A DNA stretch of 64,000 bases from an uncultured Mediterranea sp. (GCA_945831575.1 CAMACX010000010.1:1-64000); one strand, 5' to 3'; shown: positions 35,984 through 43,360, numbered from the stretch's first letter. Numbers and translations are program-made. The notes: generated by a model from the sequence alone, not told the origin.

Positions 35984-36016
35984 TTACTACGGAGTAACTA
36001 CGGAGTAGCTTCGGAG
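35984..36016 (+). repeat. Three tandem 11-bp units (TWRCTnCGGAG)
   Basis: TTACTACGGAG, TAACTACGGAG and TAGCTTCGGAG follow each other exactly, and TTACCTTAGAC continues the period in decayed form. It has the same 11-bp period as the preceding array but an unrelated sequence. Confidence 0.85.
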
Positions 36017-36238
36017 TTACCTTAGACCTACGGCATTGTCACCGGTCAGCTATCTGACCTTTTTACGTTACACAGATACGCTCCCTCGGTGGGGTGGTGA
36101 GGCGCAGCGTGCGGAGTGATGCGATTCGTACGATAGGAGGTGCGATTCCTTTTTGTTGTACATCGCCGCATACATTCCACCCGCGACACATCCGGATGTA
36201 AGAGCATGCAAAAGTGCACGACAAGAACAGTGAATGAT

Positions 36239-36472
36239 ATGGTTCAAAAATACATGGATAAGGATATATTGGAATTTGTCACGTATGCTATAGGCAGTGT
36301 TGCAGAAAGAGTGCACAAGAGTCCCGCTGAGATATACAAGTTATTCATGAAGTTGAATATCATAGCCGGGTATTTGATTCCTGCATACGATGTATTACAT
36401 ACTTTCGGTCGCCAATATTTGGTGGACGATTTATTAGAGTTTATGCAAGAGAAAGGAGTAAAGCTATGTTGA
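36239..36472 (+). CDS. DUF3791 family protein
   Basis: A 77-aa protein from the Met at 36239 (MVQKYMDKDILEFVTYAIG). The ORF opens at 36140, but its first 33 residues look like untranslated leader. The sequence ends in NIIAGYLIPAYDVLHTFGRQYLVDDLLEFMQEKGVKL, matching DUF3791: a helix, then Y-x-x-x-Y-x-x-L-H-T-x-G and a conserved aspartate-rich helix. DUF3791 genes are usually paired with a DUF3990 gene, in a toxin-antitoxin-like arrangement. The partner here begins in an overlapping frame and is cut short after 15 codons. No promoter is clear. Confidence in the family is moderate to good; the role is unproven. Confidence 0.65.
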   Translation: MVQKYMDKDILEFVTYAIGSVAERVHKSPAEIYKLFMKLNIIAGYLIPAYDVLHTFGRQYLVDDLLEFMQEKGVKLC

Positions 36473-36513
36473 TCTATCATGCTTCAGACACAATAGTCAA
36501 TCAGGTCCCATGA
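36466..36513 (+). pseudogene. Truncated 5' end of a DUF3990-like partner gene
   Basis: ATG at 36466 overlaps the DUF3791 stop by 7 nt, as in coupled pairs. It encodes MLIYHASDTIVNQVP and then a stop. The opening (aliphatic-Y-H-A/G-S) is typical of DUF3990 proteins that accompany DUF3791. All the rest of the expected roughly 150 residues is missing. Assignment rests on position and the first 15 residues. Confidence 0.4.
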
Positions 36514-36594
36514 AGCTTCCAGTATCTCATCTTCTCGGTTTTGCTGCTTCTTGCTGCTTTCGTCTTGCTTCTTGTCCCGCTCGTTCTTCTTCAT
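36484..36594 (-). CDS. Possible 36-aa charged peptide
   Basis: A short minus-strand ORF with an ATG at 36594 encodes a very charged peptide (MKKNERDKKQDESSKKQQN...) that ends EILEASWDLIDYCV. A minus-strand -7 element (TATCTTTGC, 36623-36631) lies 28 bp upstream, which is the best argument that it is expressed. It is antisense to the DUF3990 remnant. It may instead be the surviving part of a larger lost gene. No family is recognised. Confidence 0.3.
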   Translation of the reverse strand: MKKNERDKKQDESSKKQQNREDEILEASWDLIDYCV

Positions 36595-36639
36595 ATATCG
36601 TACTATTTTTGAGTTTTCGGGCGCAAAGATAGAGGTCGG

Positions 36640-36712
36640 GTGCGCAACATCGCTTCACAGCCTATACTTTTGTCTATCTTTTTTTATTATTCACAAACTG
36701 TATAATTGTGTT
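36640..36712 (+). repeat. 73-bp direct repeat, copy B
   Basis: GTGCGCAACATCGCTTCACAG... to ATTGTGTT, the partner of copy A at 35800-35872. The copies are about 770 bp apart and enclose the phased arrays and the DUF3791 remnants. It contains a TACTTTTG -7-like element that copy A has lost or never had. Confidence 0.8.
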
Positions 36713-36892
36713 AAATTTAGAACCAAACCATTGATAATCTGACTACTGTAGATGAAAATGTAAAGTTATACTTTTGTATTTCATGAAATATTAAAGTTCG
36801 GCACTATGGCTTGTTGTAATTTTTCTCCTGCTGATGAGGCTTAACTAATAGAAATAATGTTAATGCTTGCTGTGCGTTTCGGGGAAAAAGCT

Positions 36893-36900
36893 TACTTTTG
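36893..36900 (+). promoter_or_regulatory. -7 element for the FAH-family gene
   Basis: TACTTTTG matches the consensus, 38 bp upstream of the ATG at 36939. A TTG is 23 bp upstream, slightly far. Confidence 0.5.
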
Positions 36901-36938
36901 TGTTCTATTTGATTGTAAAAGTGAAACTGATTGTAAAT

Positions 36939-37556
36939 ATGAAGATAATAGCTGTAGGAATGAACTATGCGCTCCACAAGGTGGAGCTTGGACATACGGA
37001 GGAGATCACCGAACCGGTCATCTTTCTCAAACCGGATTCGGCCATCCTGCGCGATGGGAAGCCTTTCTTCCTGCCTGACTTCTCGCAGGAGATTCACTAC
37101 GAGACGGAGGTGGTGGTGCGCATCAGCCGTCTAGGTAAGTGTATCTCGCCACGCTTCGCTCACCGCTACTACGATGCGGTGACGGTGGGTATCGACTTTA
37201 CGGCACGCGACCTGCAGCGGCGCTTCCGCTCCCAGGGACATCCTTGGGAGCTGAGCAAGGGCTTTGATAACTCGGCGGCCATCGGTACCTTCGTGCCTCT
37301 GGAGGAGCTGGGAGGCGATGTACAGCAGCTGGACTTTCACCTCGACATCGACGGGCAGTGCGTGCAGCGCGGATGTACGGCCGACATGCTCTTCAGCGTG
37401 GATCAGATTATTGCCTATGTGAGCCGCTTCATGACGCTCAAGATGGGCGACCTGATCTATACGGGTACGCCTGTCGGAGTGGGGCCTGTGGCTATCGGGC
37501 AGCACCTGGAGGGCTATATCGGTGAACGCAAATTGCTGGATCTGCATATCAGATAG
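36939..37556 (+). CDS. Fumarylacetoacetate hydrolase-family protein
   Basis: A 205-aa protein from Met at 36939 (MKIIAVGMNYALH); the ORF opens earlier at 36867 but that part covers the promoter. The FAH fold is indicated by GMNYALH, PVIFLKPDSAIL, the metal-binding E-x-E in HYETEVVVRI with a further acidic residue in VTVGIDFTARDLQ, and the closing TGTPVGVGPV with G-x-I-x-x-x-x-L. Small members of this family act as acylpyruvate hydrolases, oxaloacetate decarboxylases or isomerases; the substrate cannot be told here. It lies 37 bp upstream of ispF on the same strand, so they are probably co-transcribed. Confidence 0.88.
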   Translation: MKIIAVGMNYALHKVELGHTEEITEPVIFLKPDSAILRDGKPFFLPDFSQEIHYETEVVVRISRLGKCISPRFAHRYYDAVTVGIDFTARDLQRRFRSQGHPWELSKGFDNSAAIGTFVPLEELGGDVQQLDFHLDIDGQCVQRGCTADMLFSVDQIIAYVSRFMTLKMGDLIYTGTPVGVGPVAIGQHLEGYIGERKLLDLHIR

Positions 37557-37593
37557 AATTATCTATAGAACAACCTAGAAAGAGAGTATAACA

Positions 37594-38070
37594 ATGAAGA
37601 TAAGAGTAGGATTTGGTTACGATGTCCACCGGCTGGTGGAGGGACGGGAATTGTGGTTGGGCGGTATCCGCATTGACCACACGATGGGCTTGCTGGGTCA
37701 CAGCGATGCCGATGTATTGATTCATGCTGTGTGTGATGCCCTGCTGGGGGCGGCTCACCTGCGCGACATCGGCTATCACTTCCCTGATACAGACAGTGAA
37801 TACAAGAATATCGACAGCAAGGTGTTGCTGCGCAAGACGGTGGCCCTGCTGGCTACCAAGGGTTATACGGTAGGCAATGTCGATGCTACAATCTGTGCAG
37901 AGCGGCCCAAGCTAAAGGCGTACATCCCTGAGATGCAACGGGTGATGGCGGGCGTGATGTGCATTGACGAGGAGGATGTGTCGGTCAAGGCCACCACGAC
38001 CGAGAAGCTGGGCTTCACAGGACGTGAGGAGGGCATTGCGGCCTATGCTACCGTGCTGATTCACTCTTGA
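37594..38070 (+). CDS. ispF: 2-C-methyl-D-erythritol 2,4-cyclodiphosphate synthase
   Basis: A 158-aa enzyme of the MEP isoprenoid pathway. It cyclises CDP-methylerythritol 2-phosphate to ME-cPP. The zinc ligands are visible as Asp10 and His12 (GYDVHR) and His44 (DVLIHAVCDAL), with HSDAD just before and the characteristic C-terminal ATTTEKLGFTGR that binds the substrate. The length is normal. It ends in a 10-bp convergent overlap with the stop of gldH on the other strand. No other MEP gene is next to it. Confidence 0.97.
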   Translation: MKIRVGFGYDVHRLVEGRELWLGGIRIDHTMGLLGHSDADVLIHAVCDALLGAAHLRDIGYHFPDTDSEYKNIDSKVLLRKTVALLATKGYTVGNVDATICAERPKLKAYIPEMQRVMAGVMCIDEEDVSVKATTTEKLGFTGREEGIAAYATVLIHS

Positions 38071-38615
38071 CGCTTCCTGTCTCCGGCCTGAGTGGCAGGC
38101 ATCCACTTCGAGTCGCCTTCGCTTGCCGGCACCGTCTCTATCCTGATGCCTACGTTGAAGATACCCGGCAGGGTGTCACGCCGCATGATGTGGTTGAGGC
38201 AGAGTGTGTAGCTGCCGCTGTGAGGGATGGTGAAGGTGTGGCCTGGGTGTGTGCTGACAAAGAGGTTGCCCCAGCCTTGGCCTAGCCATACGCCCTGTTC
38301 GTTGCTGAGCTGGCAGTGCAGGGTGTCGCTGTAGATGGTGGAATCGTCAGCGGAATTTACGTTGAAGGCCACAGCCAACTGACTGTAGGGATAGCTGTTG
38401 TCGTGGCGCACTTCTACGGTGTAGCGATAGTGGACCAGTGAGTCGCTCAGCGTGGTGATAAAGTGGATGGTATCGCCCCACACCCACCCGCAGGAGGGTA
38501 TGGAGCGATAGCTATGGAATTGCTTGTCGGCAGGGAGACAGCCGGCGATGAGTAGTAGTACCGCCGTCAGCATGGCCCCTGTTACAGCCAAGGGGCGTTG
38601 GTTATGCTTCCTCAT
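38061..38615 (-). CDS. gldH: GldH-like lipoprotein
   Basis: A 184-aa lipoprotein from the Met at 38615 (MRKHNQRPLAV). The ORF opens earlier (38786), but that part is the out-of-frame copy of the PSP1 tail. The lipobox is LLLIAGC. The body fits GldH: RSIPSCGWVWGDTIHFITTLSDS and HYRYTVEVRHDNSYPYSQLAVAFNV, then a beta-rich remainder to GIFNVGIRIE. GldH was defined as a gliding-motility lipoprotein in Flavobacterium, but homologues occur throughout non-gliding Bacteroidales, where the role is unknown. The start lies inside the last codons of the PSP1 gene (14-bp overlap), so translation is coupled. Its 3' end overlaps ispF. Confidence 0.85.
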   Translation of the reverse strand: MRKHNQRPLAVTGAMLTAVLLLIAGCLPADKQFHSYRSIPSCGWVWGDTIHFITTLSDSLVHYRYTVEVRHDNSYPYSQLAVAFNVNSADDSTIYSDTLHCQLSNEQGVWLGQGWGNLFVSTHPGHTFTIPHSGSYTLCLNHIMRRDTLPGIFNVGIRIETVPASEGDSKWMPATQAGDRKRQE

Positions 38616-40125
38616 CTTTCCTGGGCTGCTCGTTGTTACGCGGCTTCTTGCCTTGTGGCTGGCCACCCTTGGGTTGTTGCGGTTTGCCTTGTCCGCCCTC
38701 TTTGGGCTGTTGCGGCTTACCTCCTTGTCGCTGTGGCTGTTGGGGCTTTTCACCTTGTTGCTGCTGTTGGGGCTTGCCCTGTCCATTACCCTTGCCCTGT
38801 TGCGGCTGTTTGCCTTTCGGTTGACGTTGGCCCTGCTGTTGCCTGCCCTGCTGCGGAGCAGATGGTGAAGTCTGTTTTGCAGCTTGAGTGGGTTGTCCGT
38901 CAGTTTGCTGTCCCTGTTGTCTTTCAGCTTTTCCTTGCTGTCCTTCAGCTTTCCCTTGCTGTCCTTCAGCTTTCACCTGCTGTCCTCCTTCTGCTTGTTG
39001 CTTTGGTTGTCCTTCTGCTTTCTTTTTCTTCTTGTTCTTGCCGCTCTTCTTGCTTCGGTCGAAGCGGGTCAGGCTCTCCTGTTCGAGCAGGTCGGACGAC
39101 TTCTTCTCCTCCTGCTTGTTCTCCTCCTCAAGCAGGCTTTCCGGTTTAATCCCCTTGCGGTTGAGGCCGATGACCTCAAAGGCACGGCGACCGCTGATGG
39201 TGACCAGATTGGCCGGTATCTGTTTGTCGGTGGAGTAGGTAATCAGGTTGGCCAGGATATCCGCCTTGAAGTAGAAGTAGGTGTTGTCGAGCGTCTCCAG
39301 CTGAATCTCGCGTGAGGGGAGGCGCTTCTGGGCCTCTACGTAGCAGTCTATCTCGTAGTTGAGGCAGCACTTCAGCTTGGCACACTGGCCTGCGAGTTTC
39401 TGGGGATTCAATGAGATGTCCTGGAAGCGTGCTGCGCTGGTCGATACGGAGACGAAGCTCTTCATCCAGGTGGCACAGCAGAGTTCACGGCCGCAGGGAC
39501 CGATGCCGCCGATGCGGCCAGCCTCCTGACGCGCACCGATCTGCTTCATCTCGATGCGCACGCGGAATACCTCGGCCAGCACCTTGATGAGCTGACGGAA
39601 GTCCACGCGCTCATCGGCGATGTAGTAGAAGATGGCCTTGTTGCCATCGCCTTGGTACTCCACGTCGCCTATCTTCATCTGCAGCTTCAGGTCGAGGGCA
39701 ATCTGGCGGGCACGGATCATTGTGCTGTGTTCACGGGCCTTGGCCTCTTCATATTTCTCCATATCCACAGGCTTGGCCTTGCGGTAGATGCGCTTGATGT
39801 CGGCTTCTGACTTGAGGTTGGCCTTCTTCAGCTGCAGCTGCACCAGGCTGCCCGTGAGGGTTACGACACCGATGTCGTGACCTGGCGAAGCCTCCACGGC
39901 CACAATGTCACCCTTCTGTAGCGGCAGGTGGTTGCTGTTGTGGTAGTACCCCTTGCGGGTGTTCTTAAACTGCACCTCCACCAGGTCGGTCACCTGGTCG
40001 TTGCCGGGGATGTCGGCCAGCCAGTCGTAGGTGTTCAGCTGATGGTCCTGTCGGCCACAGCTACGGCAGCAGAGGCCACCGCTTCCGTTGTGTAACTTAT
40101 ATTCTGTCATACTGTTATCGTCCAT
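38602..40125 (-). CDS. PSP1-domain protein (RicT-like) with Q/G/K-rich tail
   Basis: A 507-aa protein. The first about 310 residues are the PSP1/RicT core: LVEVQFKNTRKGYYHN, then GRIGGIGPCGRELCCATW and AGQCAKLKCCLNYE, cysteines that in the B. subtilis RicT (YaaT) complex hold iron-sulfur clusters. An N-terminal CC..C pattern (GGLCCRSCGRQ) adds another possible metal site. The C-terminal about 150 residues are a low-complexity Gln/Gly/Lys/Pro tail (KAEGQQGKAEGQQ, GGKPQQPKEGGQG) that looks disordered and is absent in RicT. Met6 is an alternative start. Neighbours holB and gldH in the same order are familiar in the phylum. RicT partners in RNA maturation are not visible here. Confidence 0.85.
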   Translation of the reverse strand: MDDNSMTEYKLHNGSGGLCCRSCGRQDHQLNTYDWLADIPGNDQVTDLVEVQFKNTRKGYYHNSNHLPLQKGDIVAVEASPGHDIGVVTLTGSLVQLQLKKANLKSEADIKRIYRKAKPVDMEKYEEAKAREHSTMIRARQIALDLKLQMKIGDVEYQGDGNKAIFYYIADERVDFRQLIKVLAEVFRVRIEMKQIGARQEAGRIGGIGPCGRELCCATWMKSFVSVSTSAARFQDISLNPQKLAGQCAKLKCCLNYEIDCYVEAQKRLPSREIQLETLDNTYFYFKADILANLITYSTDKQIPANLVTISGRRAFEVIGLNRKGIKPESLLEEENKQEEKKSSDLLEQESLTRFDRSKKSGKNKKKKKAEGQPKQQAEGGQQVKAEGQQGKAEGQQGKAERQQGQQTDGQPTQAAKQTSPSAPQQGRQQQGQRQPKGKQPQQGKGNGQGKPQQQQQGEKPQQPQRQGGKPQQPKEGGQGKPQQPKGGQPQGKKPRNNEQPRKDEEA

Positions 40126-40172
40126 ACATTCTAACTATATAGGTGTGTTTCTTTGGTGGTTATTTCGTTATT

Positions 40173-41300
40173 CTAATGCTTTAGTAGCATGATCATCTTC
40201 AGCGCGAAGTCGAAGAATACCATGCGGGGGTTGACGTTCTGCTCGATGTGAATCTGAGCCTGGCTCAGCTCCTCCATCATGCCGATGACGTTGAGCTCGT
40301 TGATGAAGGGGGCAAACTTTAGGGCAAACTGCTGTTCGGTGGTCGTCATGTAGTTCATCTGCGGGCGGTGTAGGTTGAAGATGAAGTTCTCGCGCACCAG
40401 TCGCTGGCAGTAGCTGAGAAACTCCTTCTGCCGTTCACGCCCCATGCCGGCCAGCTCCTCGCTCCACAGCTTCATGTCGCGTATCTTACGCTGGTAGGCC
40501 AGGCGCATCAAGCTGACGAAGAGGTTGAAGAAGAGGGCGGTGTCCTGGTTGAGCTGGATGGCAGTCAGGGCCTGTATCATGCTGCCGTTGGCGATGTGGG
40601 CCAGGTTACGGCTCTCCTCGGGCAGCACACCGAAGCGGCTCTGCAGGGTCTGGGCAATCACCTCCTCCTCCAGACGGGGCAGGTTGAAGCGTTGCGTACG
40701 GCTCAGGATAGTGGCCAGCAGCTGCTCGGGCGCCTCGCTCACGAGCAGGAAGACGGTCTGCTGCGGCGGCTCTTCGAGCAGCTTGAGCAGCTTGTTGGCA
40801 CATACCTCGTTCATCTTCTCTGGTAGCCACATCAGCACAATCTTGTAGCCGCCCTGGTTGGATTTGAGGCTCAGTTTGCGCAGTATCTCATCGCTCTCCT
40901 TGGCATAGATGATGGCTTGGCTGTTCTCAGCATCCATCTCTTCAAGCCATTGGCTGAGGGTAAAGTAGCTTCCCGCACTGAGCAGCTTGCGCCAGGCGGG
41001 CAGGTAGTCATCGCACACCTCCTTCTTCTGCGCCTTCTTCGCCACGATGGGGAAGGCAAAGTGTACGTCGGGGTGGATGAGCTTTTCCCATTTTACGCAC
41101 GAGGGGCAGCAGCCGCAGGCATCGGTGGGTGTGGGATGCTCACAGCAGAGGTAGCGGGCATAGGCTAGGGCCATGGGGAGCTTGCCCGACCCCTCAGGGC
41201 CGGTAAAGAGCATGGCGTGGGCGATGCGCCCCTCGCTGACCTCCTGAAGCAACCGCTTCTTGGCCTCCTCTTGTCCGATGATGTCGCTGAAACTGAACAT
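40173..41300 (-). CDS. holB: DNA polymerase III delta' subunit
   Basis: A 375-aa clamp-loader subunit. The AAA+ fold has a Walker A-like GPEGSGK near residue 34, a zinc-binding Cys cluster (CCEH...CGCCPSC, about residues 52-68) and the SRC-type arginine region in ILSRTQRFNLP (the delta' sensor segment). In delta' the ATPase motifs are usually incomplete; here the P-loop lacks the final Thr/Ser (GSGKL). The C-terminal part is the helical collar domain. It is 47 bp upstream of the PSP1 gene on the same strand. Distinguishing it from DnaX: it is much shorter and lacks the tau tail. Confidence 0.9.
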   Translation of the reverse strand: MFSFSDIIGQEEAKKRLLQEVSEGRIAHAMLFTGPEGSGKLPMALAYARYLCCEHPTPTDACGCCPSCVKWEKLIHPDVHFAFPIVAKKAQKKEVCDDYLPAWRKLLSAGSYFTLSQWLEEMDAENSQAIIYAKESDEILRKLSLKSNQGGYKIVLMWLPEKMNEVCANKLLKLLEEPPQQTVFLLVSEAPEQLLATILSRTQRFNLPRLEEEVIAQTLQSRFGVLPEESRNLAHIANGSMIQALTAIQLNQDTALFFNLFVSLMRLAYQRKIRDMKLWSEELAGMGRERQKEFLSYCQRLVRENFIFNLHRPQMNYMTTTEQQFALKFAPFINELNVIGMMEELSQAQIHIEQNVNPRMVFFDFALKMIMLLKH

Positions 41301-41350
41301 GTCTTCGTGCTATCTATATTATATATAATAGGTATAAACGAATAAAATGG

Positions 41351-42304
41351 TTAATAGATGACCTTGGCCACCTCGCGGATGCTTTCCACGGCCCCCACGC
41401 TGTAGAAGTGGATGCTCGGCACGCCATGGGCTATCAGCTCCTTGCACTGCTGGATGCACCATTCGATACCCACCTGCTTCAGCTGCTCGTCGGTGGTACA
41501 CTTCAACACCTCGTCGGTCAGCTCCTTGGGCAGATCCACCTTGAAGGTCTTGGGGATGACGGTGAGTTGCGACAGCTTCTTGAAGGGCTTGATACCGGGG
41601 ATGATGGGCACGTAGATGCCTGCCGCGCGCGCCTTCTCCACAAACTCGAAGTACTTGCGGTTGTCGTAGAAGAGCTGGGTCACGGCATACTCCGCACCGG
41701 CCTCCACCTTCTTCTTGAGCCAGTAGAGGTCGCTCTCCATGTTGGGTGCCTCATCGTGCTTCTCGGGGTAGCAGGCCACGCCGTAGGTGAAGGGGGTCTT
41801 GGAAATCTTCATCTCCGATCCATCCACGAAGATGCCGCGGTTGAAGCGGTTGATTTGCTCCTCCAGCTCGATGGCATGGGTGTAGCCGCCGGGTTCGGGG
41901 GTGAAGATGTTCTCATGCTTGGCCTTGTCGCCGCGCAGCACGAGCAGGTCGGTGATGCCCAGGAATTGCAGGTCGAGCAGTACGTACTCCGTATCTTCGC
42001 GGTTGAACCCACTGCAGAGGATGTGGGGCACGGTGGTGATGCCGTAGCGGTTCTGGATGGCAGCGGCTACTGCCACGGTGCCCGGGCGGCGGCGCTGGCG
42101 GCTGCGCTGGAAGAGCCCGTTGCCCAGGTCCTTATAGACAAACTCGCTGCGGTGGGTGGTGATGTTGATGTATTTGGGGTCAAATTCGCGCAGTGTATCG
42201 ATGTCTTGATACACTTTCTCGATGCCCGTTCCCTTGATGGGGGGCAGTATCTCAAACGAGAAGGCGGTCTTCTCGGCGCTGTTAATCAGGTCTGTTACTC
42301 TCAT
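41351..42304 (-). CDS. metF: Methylenetetrahydrofolate reductase
   Basis: A 317-aa flavoprotein that reduces 5,10-methylene-THF to 5-methyl-THF for methionine synthesis. It is a TIM barrel: the substrate/FAD glutamate lies in FSFEILPPIKG, followed by ITTHRSEFVY, PHILCSGFNREDTEYVL, DLLVLRGDK (FAD loop) and GAEYAVTQLFYDN with the conserved Gln. The length is normal. A minus-strand -7 element (TATATTTGC, 42332-42340) lies 28 bp upstream. It is followed by holB but separated from it by 50 bp with no clear terminator. Confidence 0.95.
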   Translation of the reverse strand: MRVTDLINSAEKTAFSFEILPPIKGTGIEKVYQDIDTLREFDPKYINITTHRSEFVYKDLGNGLFQRSRQRRRPGTVAVAAAIQNRYGITTVPHILCSGFNREDTEYVLLDLQFLGITDLLVLRGDKAKHENIFTPEPGGYTHAIELEEQINRFNRGIFVDGSEMKISKTPFTYGVACYPEKHDEAPNMESDLYWLKKKVEAGAEYAVTQLFYDNRKYFEFVEKARAAGIYVPIIPGIKPFKKLSQLTVIPKTFKVDLPKELTDEVLKCTTDEQLKQVGIEWCIQQCKELIAHGVPSIHFYSVGAVESIREVAKVIY

Positions 42305-42331
42305 TTTCTTGAGTTCTTGATGATAAATTGG

Positions 42332-42340
42332 GCAAATATA
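42332..42340 (-). promoter_or_regulatory. -7 element for metF
   Basis: TATATTTGC on the minus strand, a consensus TAnnTTTG, 28 bp before the metF ATG. No SAM riboswitch is visible in the short leader. Confidence 0.6.
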
Positions 42341-42397
42341 CGAAAGTTTCTTGATTATCTCCGCTTTTTTTCCGCTCTTTCTGCTAAAAAATGTACG

Positions 42398-43243
42398 TCA
42401 GGGACGCGTGAAGCGCAGGGCGGCCCAGCGGTTGTTCTCGCGGTGATGCACATAGTGCAGGCCCAGTCGTTCGGCCTCGGCACGCAGCACGGGGATGTCC
42501 TCTACGTAGAATCCACTCATCAGCAGGGTGCCACCCGTGTTCATGCGGGCCACGTAGCTTGCCATGTCGGCCAGGAGGATATTGCGGTTGATGTTGGCTA
42601 TCACGTAGTCGAAGGGTCCCTTGTCAGCCAGGATGGAGGCATCGCCGTGATAGACGCTGATCTGGTCCATGCCGTTGAGGGCGATGTTGTCCAGCGAGTT
42701 ACGCACACACCAGTCGTCGATGTCGATGGCGGTGCAGGGGGCGGCTCCACGCATCCGGCCCAGGATGGCCAGAATGGCCGTGCCGCAACCCATGTCGAGC
42801 AGGGAGCGTCCCTGAAGGTCGCTGTCGAGCAGTTCGCCGAGGATCAGTCCCGTGGTCTCGTGGTGTCCCGTGCCGAATGCCATCTGCGGATTGATGATGA
42901 TGTCATACTCCACGCGCGGCGTGTCTTTGTGGAAGGTGCTGTGGATGCAGCAGCGGTCGCCGATGACGATGGGCTGGAAGAAGTGCTTTTCCCACTCCTC
43001 GTTCCAGTCGCGCTCTTCAGCCAGCTGGTGGGTGAAGGAGAGGCTCACGTCGGGCATGGGGAAATCTGCCAGAATGGCACGGACAGCATCCTCGTCGTGC
43101 TGCGAAGCCTGTACGTAGGCCTTGAGTTGTTGGCCTTCCACCACAAAGCTCTCAAAGCCCACTTCGCCCAGCAGGGCGCTCAGCAGGTCGGTGGCCGTCT
43201 CACTGAAAGGGGTGGCCTGGAGGGTATATTCGATGTATTGCAT
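42398..43243 (-). CDS. prmA: Ribosomal protein L11 methyltransferase
   Basis: A 281-aa SAM-dependent methyltransferase that modifies ribosomal protein L11. The N-terminal substrate domain (WNEEWEKHFFQPIVIGDR, INPQMAFGTGHHETT) is characteristic of PrmA, and the class I SAM site is LDMGCGTAILAILGRMRG with the acidic AIDIDDW and motif IV-like FDYVIANIN. The length is usual. It ends 93 bp upstream of metF's start, on the same strand. A -7-like element (TACTTTTG, minus, 43279-43286) lies 36 bp upstream. Confidence 0.95.
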   Translation of the reverse strand: MQYIEYTLQATPFSETATDLLSALLGEVGFESFVVEGQQLKAYVQASQHDEDAVRAILADFPMPDVSLSFTHQLAEERDWNEEWEKHFFQPIVIGDRCCIHSTFHKDTPRVEYDIIINPQMAFGTGHHETTGLILGELLDSDLQGRSLLDMGCGTAILAILGRMRGAAPCTAIDIDDWCVRNSLDNIALNGMDQISVYHGDASILADKGPFDYVIANINRNILLADMASYVARMNTGGTLLMSGFYVEDIPVLRAEAERLGLHYVHHRENNRWAALRFTRP

Positions 43244-43278
43244 AAGCTAAAAAATGGATAAAATAGGGTTTCCGCCCA

Positions 43279-43286
43279 CAAAAGTA
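43279..43286 (-). promoter_or_regulatory. -7 element for prmA
   Basis: TACTTTTG on the minus strand, 36 bp from the prmA ATG, in the divergent region shared with the gene at 43409. Confidence 0.5.
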
Positions 43287-43292
43287 GTCGTT

Positions 43293-43324
43293 TTTAGGGA
43301 AATCCCTACTAATATTTAGGGAAA
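43293..43324. promoter_or_regulatory. Spaced direct repeat and palindrome in a divergent promoter region
   Basis: TTTAGGGAAA occurs at 43293-43302 and 43315-43324, 22 bp (two helical turns) apart, and the first is part of the palindrome AGGGAAATCCCT (43296-43307). It lies between the prmA -7 element and the TATCTTTG at 43353. Possible regulator-binding site. Confidence 0.35.
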
Positions 43325-43352
43325 ATCTCTCGTCAGTATGAAGAATTGGCCT

Positions 43353-43360
43353 TATCTTTG
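43353..43360 (+). promoter_or_regulatory. -7 element for the gene at 43409
   Basis: TATCTTTG, consensus, 48 bp upstream of the ATG. No TTTG at the usual spacing. Confidence 0.5.

Larger units (their letters stand above)
35610..36238. other. Gene-free, repeat-rich stretch
   Basis: I see no credible gene here. It holds a direct repeat and inverted repeat (35705-35760), one copy of a 73-bp element (35800-35872) and two arrays with an 11-bp period (35910-35964 and 35984-36016). The remainder up to 36238 is unremarkable sequence leading into the DUF3791 gene. Confidence 0.7.
36514..36938. other. Mostly gene-free stretch before the FAH gene
   Basis: Apart from the minus-strand peptide ORF and its -7 element (36623-36631), it holds copy B of the 73-bp repeat and two plus-strand TACTTTTG -7-like elements (36769-36776 and 36893-36900). 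The second is about 40 bp upstream of the FAH start and is its likely promoter. I see no other gene. Confidence 0.6.

Noticed and set aside
35910-36016. The 11-bp arrays as a CRISPR
   Set aside because: Units are far too short, there are no unique spacers of 30-40 bp, and there are no cas genes.
41408-43261. 617-aa plus-strand ORF spanning metF and prmA
   Set aside because: Opposite strand of two clear enzymes and the gap between them; composition is that of a shadow ORF.
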